A stretch of DNA of 64,000 nt from Tyto alba. Its lineage: Eukaryota; Chordata; Aves; Strigiformes; Tytonidae. The DNA is taken from contig NW_024881321.1 of assembly GCF_018691265.1 (NCBI RefSeq), positions 16,076,698 through 16,140,697 of the forward strand, read 5' to 3'. A model generated the notes under the pieces. It ran no database searches. It was not told the origin of the DNA and saw only the letters and a program-made list of their open reading frames with translations. Below are positions 1 to 11,320 of the stretch, piece after piece (positions within the stretch are counted from its first letter, which is position 1; every line of letters starts with the position of its first letter). The translations under genes were made by a program, and so were the position numbers.

Positions 1-1883
1 TATCTATAACACAGGTGCATACTTTCATGATGATAATTAAATTCACATGTGAGACAGATACTCGTCACATATTCTACCACAAACATTAATTTCTAAACCT
101 AAACTAATGAAGTTCAGTGTTTTCTTTCAAAAATGTTGCTTCTAATTAATATTTATGAAAGATGATCCCATAGACTATCATAAGTAATCAGAAAGATAAG
201 GTGTGTATTGAGCTTACACTTCTTAATATAGCACATCCACAGAATCATGTTTAAGTATATTTACTGCCGATAACAAATAACAATGAAACAAAACTGAATA
301 AAAGCTTAAGAATTTCATTATTTTCATACAAGGCACTAATAAAAAGGAAAATGGCCATAACAATAAAGCACGTATTTTGAAAAAAATCACATCAGAGATT
401 AAATTATCCAACTATTTATCCAATTAGGATTATCTTGCATGGAACAGGAAATAAAGTAAATGTGATCAAACAATACAAAGAGCTTTTTTTTTTTTTTTTA
501 TGTTGCTGACAAGATAGACTTAATCATTTAGATTTTTCCATGAACTTGGTACAGCTTCATAGCAGGACCAGAGCACAAATGTCATGCAGGAAGCTCTTGC
601 TTCTGCAGTTTGAGGCCTATTCTCTCAGTATGTCTCACGCAGGTAAAATCACTCTTTTCAGAAGCTATATCCCTATACAATCAGAACAAACTTATGTATA
701 TGTTTATATCTAAATAGTTTTCTGGGTGAATAAATAAACTCCTCACCTGCTGTTTCTGAAGAGTAGTTTTTTGTTTTGTTTTTTTTTTTTCTTTTCCATT
801 TCACAGTGTCTCAGGCACTATTTCACATTATGGTATTACTGTCTCGGAAAAGACCTGTTAACTGCTTCAAATCTTATTCCAGAAAATATTAATTTCACAC
901 ATTGAGAGTGAGATTTATTCATCTAACTTTCTTTACATAACTACAACTCAGTAGTGGCATGACTATGCACTTCTAAGGTGCAATTTATCTGACCTACTTT
1001 TGCCATCTACTTTAGGATGAGATGGATCACCCTTACGATTGCCTATTTCTATCTGTTGAGTCTAAGATGACTAAATCAGATGCAAATGTCTACATTTGTT
1101 CCAGTGAATCCTACAGTGAGGATTTAATCTAGATGAGGGACTCATCGATACAACACAAATGACTGTCCAACATGAAATGCTGAATCTTTGCTAGTAATTC
1201 CCTTAATTTACTAGCTGGTGTTCAGATCATAACATCCAATTCATTGCATTGTTTAGCAAATTTAACAATCACAATTAAAGTCTAGGGAAGCAGATCTTGA
1301 GAAATTATATTCTTGGTTGATAGATTAACATTACATTTTGAATTAACATTACATATGAATTTAAAGATTTTATTTTTTCCCATCCCAACATGAAGACAAG
1401 TTAAATTCAAAAAAAAAGTTTAGTTACCTGACTGTAACCAAATGATCTGTTCCTGGTATTCTCTACGTGCCCAAAGCAGAGTTTTAAGAAAGCATTCCTT
1501 CAGCTTGAAATATGATGTGTTCAACATAGCACATTTGTCCTTAAGGCTGTACGATTATGCCTTTGCTAGCACCTAGACATCACTTTTCATCCACAGTTCT
1601 CAAAGAAGTTTACAGAAGTAGATATATGTCACTGACAAGCATTTATCTTATGTCCCATGATGTCAAAGTTGCATGAACAACCTTGTCATTAAAAGAAGTG
1701 TTATGTATCATATAATAAACACTGAAATACTGCAAATAACCTTTCTGGTTTGAAGTTACTGTTTATCTTATTTTCATTTTTGCAAGTGAATATTTTTAGA
1801 AAGGAAGCATATCCATCCACCTAGGAACATACACATTCATCTTATGCTAAGAGAAAAATACATATTAATAGACGTACTAAAGT

Positions 1884-1903
1884 AAAAAAAAAAAAAAAAA
1901 AAA
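1884..1903 (+). repeat. A20 homopolymer
   Basis: Uninterrupted run of 20 A. No retroposon body was recognised upstream of it. Confidence 0.97.
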
Positions 1904-2382
1904 TCAGTGTTTAATCTGTTAAACAATAGAAAAATTCTTATGAACTAGTGATACTGTCATTGAACTGGAGAGAGTTTGAGAACAAGCTTGCTCTGGCTTT
2001 TTCACCCTATGATTTGGAATCTGCTCACAGTACTGCCAGCTTAACCAAAAAGGATTAACTCTCATATCCAACTGAGAACACAGATAATTCTCAGTAATTG
2101 GTAAAAAATGAAGATGAATGGGGCTGAGAGATAAGGAGCAATTAGCTCATCAGCAGTTACAGCTGTGCACTCAATCCGGATCCATCTCTTGAGTCTCGGC
2201 CCCTTTTAAAGAACCCAAGCAGAATAAGCACAGGACACCCCCTCCAAAAAATTGCTGTACCTGCCCATCATTCCTCTCCCTTCCATTTTATCTCCCTGCC
2301 ACACAAAGACACCTGTCATAGCATTCTGTGTAAATTACTACCTCTCTCAGGACCTGTATCTACAGCCAATCTTCTTTTACTC

Positions 2383-2420
2383 TTTTTTTCCCTTTTTTTT
2401 TTAAAAAAAAGGGAAAAAAA
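2383..2420. repeat. Perfect 18-bp inverted repeat with 2-nt spacer
   Basis: The left arm is T7-CCC-T8 at 2383-2400 and the right arm is A8-GGG-A7 at 2403-2420, with TT between them. It is a strand-symmetrical hairpin within a longer T-then-A low-complexity region (2380-2448). Confidence 0.95.
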
Positions 2421-2832
2421 ATAAAAAAAAAAACAACAAAAAAAAAAACCCGGAAACCAAATGACTACTGTAGACACTCTTAAGTTCCCTGTCAATCGTT
2501 TCATTATAGCAGCATCATCTGTTTGAAAATATAAGCAATTCCCTCATCTAATTATAGGGAGGATTTGAGGTTCATTAACATTGCCAAAGCAGAGAATCAG
2601 ATGTGCAACTGCAGAGCTGTGCTCAGTGGCCTGCATTCTCTGTTTCCTTTTATTTGCTTTTTCAAGGTCTCCAAGACTTTTTCCTGAAACCATAAAAGTA
2701 ATTCTTTCCTTCAAAATAGACAAGTGTGTTTAGAAAAAGGAAATGACTGCATTTTGTACTGTTCTATTATTGGGCAAGGTCACTGGAGAAACATAATTTC
2801 ACCTAAATCATTTTATCTTTGATTCTGGATGG

Positions 2833-2861
<29 letters not shown>
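2833..2861 (+). repeat. A29 homopolymer
   Basis: The longest pure homopolymer in the window. No recognisable retrocopy precedes it, so its origin (old poly-A tail or slippage) is open. Confidence 0.97.
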
Positions 2862-2863
<2 letters not shown>

Positions 2864-5800
2864 ATAATAGTATGCAAGCAACCATTACTTTTGAACAACA
2901 CATCACAGGAAACCTTGTATTTGTCTCACAATTTTAAATACTGCAAGGTAATGCGGATGAATAGGAAACCTAACATGCCAAGAAAACCTCTTAATTTTCA
3001 ACACATTTTGTGGTTGTTTCTGGATTAACGTGCTAGCCAAGTGTAAAATGTTGCCTTGTATTTCCTAACTGTGTTTAGAAACTGAGAACACCAAAGTCTT
3101 CATGATTGCTTCACTTCCTTAAAGAAATAATAGCACGTTTTTTTCTGTATGAATGCAGTTTAAACAATGACATTTTCTTGGGACATCTGTTTTGAGATCA
3201 CATTTTGAATAGATATGAACTCATTTCCTACTAAGCAAGTAATTTACTATTGTTGATAGTTGTTTACAAGTTTTATGAGTCAGATTTTAGCAAGTGGCAA
3301 AGGTCTTTACAAATCCTTTGAGTAGTCCCTGAAATGTATACATAGTGTTTTCATTACATACAATGTTCGGGAAGCAAAAGTATACAGACTGTTCTTCACT
3401 TCCTACCAAGTTATAGATAGCAAAGTCTAGTTCACAGAAATAGCTTTAAACATCTTTATTGTCAAAGGCTTCTATCTTATGCTGATGCGGGTTAATGAAG
3501 TATGATAGCAGGGCACTAGGCACTTAAGCAGAAAGGAAATAATTGAGCTGCTCTACCTATCTATAACTTTGGAGTATTAGATGGTAAATATACAACTGAT
3601 CCTAATATCATCAGAAGATGCTAATATGACAAAGAGCAGAACCTCTTCAATGAAATTTAAAGTTTGACCTTGTCACTCTTTCTTGTAATTCTGCAATAAA
3701 ATAAATAAATACAAAAAAAAATACCAATACACAGCTTAATCTTTTTTTGTTTGCTGCCATATGGAATTAATTTTGTAAACAAAAAAACAATAATTTATCT
3801 ATCCTCTGTGTTGCATGTAGAATTGCCACTAAAAAGAACCCAGGACATTTTTCCTTCTTATCTGCAATGTAGCTCATATCAGCCAACCTGTCACAAGACA
3901 GTACTTGATATAAACAAGAGATTGCAAAGACATCTCAGTAATCAATATTAGGATGGCTACAGTATGGAAGCCCCAACCAGTGCATATCATTTGTCTCAGC
4001 ATCTATTTCTATGACCAAATGAAGCATTAATTCAAATCATAAATCTATGGTGATTTAAATCTGGGAATGAGCACCTGCCTGCTTTAATGATTTATTTTGT
4101 ACATTTCAGTAAGCAGGAGATTTGTCCATATGAACTGACAGGTCACCTTCAGATGCCAGTAGCAGACTGTTTATCACCATGCAGACTAGCATCTCATCTT
4201 AGCAAGTAAATATTAAACTAAAAGAATCCAATTGATTGTGGATGGGAGAGAAAGGCGTTGCAGACATATATTTTACTCAGTGTGCTAATACCTCACTCTG
4301 ATTCCTCTGTAATTTTTTTTTTTTTCCCTTTTTTTCCCCCTTCTAACATGATAATTCTGGTGGGAGGATGCAAGCTCAAGGTTACCATACAAAACTGAGG
4401 GATATAAAATAATTACTTATTAGTATCATTGGCTTCCTTTAATTCCCTTCACTCACTAACCTTTTGGTCATTGCTTCAAAGGACCAAGCTAATAAATTTG
4501 TGTAGTGCTCTGTATAATTACACAATGTACATCTACAAAAATTACTTCTATAATTCACATTAAGCATCTGATTAAAACCAAAAAGCAAGACAATTCAGAA
4601 CTAAACCTGACAATTCAACTCAAGAGCCCATATTCTATTTATCTTTTTTACATAGGCATTGGAACAGCCTAAGAACACGGTATGATCATTCCATGTACAC
4701 TAATATACCATAATGCCTGTTAACATATGGGCTAAGATGTATCATTTAAGCTTTTAGCCTGGTTGGTTAGTTTGTTCCTTTTCAGTTTGGTCAGGCACAT
4801 AACATAATTTAAAATATAAACCAAAATCAGGTTATTTCCTTTTGCTTTCTTTCTTCTTCCTGTCAACACTCAGTAGAGTAATATTTCAAATTCATTCCTA
4901 ACAAGCCATAATTTAAAACATTAATGATATATGGACTTGATAATATTTATTTGAAAAGACATAAATAAACATTTGAAAAAAAAAGCAGGGGAAGAAAAAA
5001 GCACACACCTTCTACAAAGCAACACCTTTGAAATACGAGTTCTTGTCAAGATAATACAATATGCTAATTTTCAAAAATGAAACTGATAGAGACTTAACTA
5101 TTAATGAACCTAATAATACTCGGGCATTAGTAGCAGTAGGAATCACCTCTGTGATGTGATTCCATAGGCATAACCAACATTCGATACTAGACAGGGCTCA
5201 CTATAAAATAAACAAATAAATGCAAACTATTTTGATAAAACCTCCATAGGAAGAGTATATCTCAAGACTGGATGCATAGACAAGCATATTGCATTTCCAG
5301 AACCATCCCTCCTGGAATGGTGACAACTCGAATGCTATTCACTCTACTCAGAAAAGCCATTTTTTTTCTGAACAAAATGAACTCAATTCTTCATTCAGTT
5401 AAATCGAGAAATTAACTGAAATTAACAAGTAAGTTAAGGGGCTGAGAGAAAATTTTGACAATGACAATAAATAATTTTCTTCACTAACTTTGACCTTCTA
5501 AAAAAGCTAGAACGTATTTTCTTAAACAGGGAAAATGATTAAGCTGTGTAAGAGCAGATTAGTTATCTAAATTATGCCTCAAACAATGATTTCAAAATAG
5601 ATTTTTTCTCTTTTTTATTCAGAAGAAATTCAAATATTCTCTCCATCCACTCTCCTACAAACACTTCATGTGCTTCAAATACTTCATGTGTTTTACATGT
5701 TGATTACCTGTTACCTTTCCATTTCCGTGGATGTACGAGTGGTTTGTCACTAGAACTGCCAAGCAGAATAACAGTTCCATAATCCAATATGTGAACACTC

Positions 5801-7310
5801 TGTTTCACATAAGGCATTCATCAATTCCAGTTTGAAATTAAAATCTGAACTAGCTTCTACCTTCTAGTACAGACTCTTTACCCTCCCAGTTTGCATTTAC
5901 ACTTTTCACTCGTTCTCATTACTTCACTTTTTTTTCCAGCATGTTAGAGGACATCTGGCCCTTCCACTTAATTTGTACCTAACTCCTCCTCCCAGATTTC
6001 AGAGACAACTGCTCTCTACCCCTTCTTGTCTTCTCTCCAAGAGGACAATATTTCCACTAATATTCTAGTGACTACACTTATTGGTATCTGAGTACTAACA
6101 CACTCATTTGAGACTCTTTTCTTTGCCATCACAGAGGCATTTTTTTTAAGCCTTTGTTTAAAAGGAAAACAAAAAATCTGGTCATCTCCTTGTGCAGCAA
6201 TGCATATATATTGTTGTTATTTAAAATAGCGTGTGCCTAGGTGAACCAGTTTCTTGAATGGCAATTCACATTATTTCTAAATAATAGCCTACCAATACCT
6301 ACTGAACTGTACAGAAATGCTGCTCACAAACACATAGTTATTTATGTTAAGGTTAGTAGGTAACTCTCAAGACCTATTTCAAATGTATTTAGGAGATGGG
6401 AAACTAACAAATAAACAAAACTACAGCAAAGATCCAAAATAAAAACAAACATAAAATCCCTATTTTAAGCCATTTTATTCCAATATACACCAATCTTGCC
6501 TGCAGTCTTCTGAACGTACCTCTTTGTCATTGAATTTCTGTTGCTGAGTTAATACTGTCTCAACATGATAAAAGGAGCCAATACAATGAAATGGCATAAC
6601 AAAACATTTTACAGCAGACACACACAGATGATTAAAGATTTAATCAACAACAACAAAAACTTATTCTAGCTTTGAAGTATGCTTTAGCAAAACAAATCGT
6701 CCAAACAAATGAATAAAGTATACTGAAACAATTGTTTCTTGAGAAAGAACAAGAGTTGCTGATGGCTGCTTAAGAAATGGAAAAACGTGTTAACTACATT
6801 TTAAGAATGTGTTTATTAAAATAAAATATGATAGGAACTGCAGAGCATGGCAATAATTTATTGTGTATGTATGTTTTGCTTTTGTCACAGGGCACATGAA
6901 AGTATGAAATATTTTGCTTTCAAGCTTGTGTTCTGAATTACCTAAAGTCGATACCCAGCACACTGAGCAGGAGACATTGTTAAATTTCACTTTGACACCA
7001 TCATCTGTCACCCCACCTGTACTTTGAAAAATGAACTCTAAGCAATCAAACCACTTTCATGGAAAATATTAACTGGAGTCTGCAAAAGTAACCTGCAAAG
7101 GAAAGAATGTTTTTATAATAGTAACAATAATGCTGAACAATGGTGTAAAGGGCAGATATGAAATAAAATTAAAAACAGTAAGAAAAGGAAAACGAATATG
7201 TAACTTTTTACACCAAATCAAGGACTTCAGAAGGAAGTCTAGAAGGATCACCATTTTAATAAAATATTGGAGAATTATGGACATATAATAATGCTTTGTC
7301 TGAGACTTAC

Positions 7311-7472
7311 CCACACTTGAATTCAGATCTCCATTTTCAGAGTCTGCTCCATGCTGGTTACTATTTGCATGATAGTTGGACATAGCTTCCAATTTAATTT
7401 TTTTCACTTTCATTGCTTCTGCTATGGCGGCATTGGTGGCAGCTGCTGCTGCTGCAGCTGCTGCTGTCAGGC
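7311..7472 (-). CDS. DACH1: DACH1 internal coding exon (poly-alanine / lysine-rich exon)
   Basis: Internal exon of dachshund homologue 1, a nuclear co-regulator acting with SIX and EYA proteins. On the minus strand an acceptor (ctttgcag) precedes position 7472 and a consensus donor (gtaagt) follows 7311. The 162 bp are one base completing no codon on their own: two bases finish a Gly codon begun in the previous exon, then 53 codons follow, then one base of the next codon. The product runs L-T, nine alanines, TNAAIAEAM, the basic segment KVKKIKLEAM, and an Asn/Asp/Glu-rich end finishing DLNSSV. This matches DACH1 and not DACH2, whose equivalent segment lacks the long alanine tract (from memory). 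It lies between the Ski/Sno/Dac domain and the C-terminal coiled coil, so it is probably disordered linker. Both flanking introns are phase 1 and the length is a multiple of three, so the exon can be skipped in frame. If the downstream intron is retained, the frame stays open for roughly another 80 codons. Confidence 0.95.
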
Positions 7473-7510
7473 CTGCAAAGAAGTATGAACAAAATTTAAT
7501 ATACATTATT
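7473..7510 (-). promoter_or_regulatory. DACH1: 3' splice site region of the alanine exon
   Basis: The minus strand reads toward cattctttgcag-like sequence ending at 7473. Only the last dozen bases are pyrimidine-rich; upstream of that the sequence is A/T-mixed, so the tract is short compared with that of the linker exon. This is a functional acceptor judged by the exon frame, but a fairly weak one by eye. Confidence 0.7.
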
Positions 7511-10500
7511 ATATGATTCTTCATTATTTTAGGGACTAAGACTGTTATTTTTCCTGTATGCTTGCTACATAATGAACAGAGAACATTGCAGAATATTATT
7601 CCTCTTGCTAGATTTGAAAGCTCTAAACTTTTTCAAGTAAAATATTTCGCATCATATTTAGCTAGTTAGTTCTCTATACCCACCTAATTCTTAACTTGGT
7701 ATCCAGTAACTGCAGTCATAATACAATCATAACTAACTCCAGCTACAAATACATGCTTTCAGGGATCTAACTTAGCTTCGAAGTTGTGTCTTAAGTGCCT
7801 GGCTATGAATAGGTGAACCTGTACATAACTGTACTTGTAAAAAACCCTTTTAGATTTCAAATGTTTTACATGATAAAGAAAACAGAAAAAAACAGATCTG
7901 TAATTTCTATTCATGAGTAACAGATGAAAAGAACTCAGACGTTTATTTCTCATTTCACACATAACAGCAAGGAGATGTGGTCATTTTAGGAAGTGTTTTT
8001 AGAAGAAAGGTTAGCAATGCAGAACACTGATAAAATACTTATTTTGCTTTCCCCAAACTTCAAGGCATTAAGGTATTTATCAATGAGAAAAGAAATTACT
8101 AAACTGATTTAATCCCAGTCCCAAAGCCACTTTCAGGAAATCCAAGTGCTCTTCCTACCAAACCAAACTTCTGTCATCCAGCCATTTATAAGAATATTCT
8201 ACAAAAATGAGAAAATTTCTCTTTGTCAAAAGCAATTAGAGAAACAGTCTAATAATGCCTTCAAAACAGAAAATTAGATACAGCCTTTAATCAAAGTTAT
8301 CAGCATATGTTTTTGCCCTCTTCCCTGAGGCAGGATAATTCTGCAGTCCCCAAACCATGTTGCTACTACCCACTCAGATCCCTTTGCCCCAGCCTGGGTG
8401 GCAGCAGACAGAAGTCAGTGTCAAAACTTCACAAGAGCTGCCTACCCCACATGATTGATCCAAGGGGCAGAGATGGAAATTAAAGAGACTTAAAAGTAAG
8501 AAATTAAAGAGAAGGCTTTAAACCAAGTAAATTTTATGCAATTATGCAATCTCAGCCCTCAGCCTGTGATGCCACAAGAGGAGAGCAGACTCTCAGTCAT
8601 TTTGAATCAAGATTCTTACCCTGACCATGGAGAAGGCTTGAAAAAACTCAGTGTAATTAGTTTAAAGGTGCCTGCTTGTCTGATTTTCAGCTATTCTGAG
8701 AGGTGTGAAGTGTTTTATGGATCTCAAGAGGAATTAACTCTACAACTTACTATTCTAGTGGGCCAAGGCTGCTGCCTGGCATAGGAGGAGTGCAATTTAG
8801 CAGGAAAGACCAAATAAGCAAATAATCCCAGGCTGTCGAGGTAAATATTGCTATCACCATTGCTTCCAGGGGCCTCTTGTCTCCTTTTCCTCCTTAAATA
8901 GAAAATTAATTGACTCATGCCATGTTTTTAGCTAGCAATGGGGAGGCACAGAAGAAAAAATCCAGGGGGGAGAAGGCAGAAGGTGAACGGACATCAGGAA
9001 AACAATGAGGTGGCATAAGAGGTGCCTTTGAATATATTGGGGCTTGACTCAAGATTGCTTTCCCTTAATTCTTTGCATGACCACATAGAGATTAGCAAAT
9101 AGTTCCAGACTCCCAACCCTCCTTACAGACTGACTTCTAACAACTCCAATTGCAACCTGAATTTCCAAGTATGTGATAATTACATTCTGCATAGGCAAAT
9201 CGATATTATTTAGAAAACTGCTATTTCCAGTAGAAAAAGATGTATCAAATACCAAAAATCAAATCAGGTGGATAAATACAAGGGTTTCATTTTATTTTAG
9301 CTTCCACTACTATTACAAATTGTGCATGTTCTGATCTGAAGAAGGTATTGACAATAACATGGATTGCTTCCAATGATATTTTTACCTTAGAGGAAGGATA
9401 TGAAGTTATACATTATACAGATTTGGTTACAGTCCCTAAATTAGGCCACAGAAAAAGGGATGGTGCACCTCTGAACTTCGGTTTGCATCCTGTGTTCATT
9501 AAAAAATACAATAACCTATACTTCCTTTTTTTATATACATCACTGACAAGCTAAAACTAACATCTTTAAAGAACAATCCTTCAGAGAAATATTCAAATAC
9601 AATATAACCAATGAATACAACAGCAGGCCTCAAACTTTTGGCTGTGACTGAACTTCCAGATCAGCAGTTTTTAAGTGCTTACAAGTACTAGAGCAAGTAC
9701 CTTATTAAACAGACACTGGACATAGGACTTGCAAGCTCACTTGTAAATATTATGTCTCACTGGGGTGATGATCCACTGCAGAACTGCTAAAATACAAACA
9801 CTCTTTTGCTACAAAATTTGCAAAAAAAAGTATGCTTTGGTGCTTCTCTCCAAAGTAGGCTGTAATGCTTCTTTCTAGTGGAAGCCATAACCTTTGGATA
9901 GGGACTGGGAAACTAAAATAGAGATTACTTAGTTCTGTAGTACAATTTTCACAAGATAATGCTTGTGATAATAAATGATATTTTTAAAAAGCAGAAGTTA
10001 AACTACCAATTTCATTCGTTCTCTCATACAACCACATAAGTGATTGAAATGATTACTCTGATATACAGCAATTAATTTAAACTATATGAATCTGAAACGA
10101 GTGTCTCATATAAGCACCAGTGTAAGTGTGGGGGCAAAATGTGAGTAAGGAATCATGCTCAGAATTATAGCTTAATGCCATTCCTCACAGCAGTTCCAGC
10201 CTACAGTACAGTTTCTGCTTTACTTTTTCCTACCAGCTGAAGCAAGTGGCAAGGAAGGTCCCAAACCAGTTATTAGAGCCCCTTGCATTATAATCACTGT
10301 GGTATACTATGGTATGGTACAAGACAAAACTTTCTCTCTAGCACAGGGCCCAATTTATCTCATTAGCAAAGGCAGCCAAATATATTCTAAGCAGAAGAGT
10401 TTAATAAACTGCTATGTATCTATATGAATATTTGAAAATACTAAACTTTAAAGTTCAGGTATGGATATATACTTGGGTAAATACTTGGGATTATTTTTTT

Positions 10501-10789
10501 AAAATTTGTTGCTCAAAAAAGCCTTTAACCTAAACATTATTTAATATCACTTTACTCTTACAACAAGTAGCCAAGGAATTTCCAAGGTGAATACTTTTCT
10601 ACATTACAGAAATTTTATCTTCAAATTTGAGATAACCATAAGTCATCTATAAAGACAACTGAAATGAAAGAAAGGATCACACCAAACAGCCACTAAGGTA
10701 TTTTTTATTCTTTACAAATATTTATTTGAACAGTTAAAAAGTATCCAGGCCAAAATATTCAATGGATTAAAGTCAATGGTAGTTGTCAT

Positions 10790-11320
10790 TAATATTCTGA
10801 AATTGATAAGTTGTTTATGTCTGGCATTCTTCCTGCTGATTATTCAGTGAGACAGGCAGCTTTATAAATATCTCATCACTCCATCGTCACACAAATTTCA
10901 TCGACAGTGCTCATGCACAGCTATTAGCAATATGAATCTAACCATTACAAGAGGAAGGAAAATCGAACATGTGGCATTAATACGCAGTCCTGGTTCCTAA
11001 CCATCTGATAGGCAGATGGTGTAAAGCGGATTCTCCAGATGAAATGAAGGGGCACATCATTTAAAACCTTGTTTGCATTCTAACTGATATCAGTGCCATA
11101 TTGATATACATGATACATCATGGCAGTATTTGAACAATCTAGTTTGTTTCAGTCATAAATGTTTACAGCCTTGTTTTTTATCTTTAGAAGCATGTTCTGA
11201 AGAGCGTATTTTTAATTTATGAAACCTATTGTTTACTTCTGTTGAACCAGAAGATTAGCGAAGAGCAGGAATATTAAATTACCACAACCACAGCAGTATA
11301 ACTAAGATGGATGAATAAGG
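10790..11320. promoter_or_regulatory. Candidate intronic element with inverted E-boxes
   Basis: accatctg at 11000-11007 and cagatggt at 11013-11020 are exact reverse complements 5 bp apart and give two CATCTG/CAGATG E-boxes. The surrounding 500 bp lack simple repeats, with several CpG-containing short motifs in otherwise AT-rich DNA. Function is inferred. Confidence 0.28.

Larger units (their letters stand above)
1..7310 (-). other. DACH1: DACH1 intron (5' part), downstream of the alanine exon
   Basis: Phase 1 intron starting at the donor gtaagt at 7310 and running off the low-coordinate end. I see no exon, CR1 or RNA gene in it. It holds A/T homopolymers (T16 at 484-499, A20 at 1884-1903, A29 at 2833-2861), a perfect T/CCC/T hairpin at 2383-2420, a C/T-leaning stretch at about 5630-6070, and otherwise unassigned AT-rich sequence. 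Confidence 0.85.
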
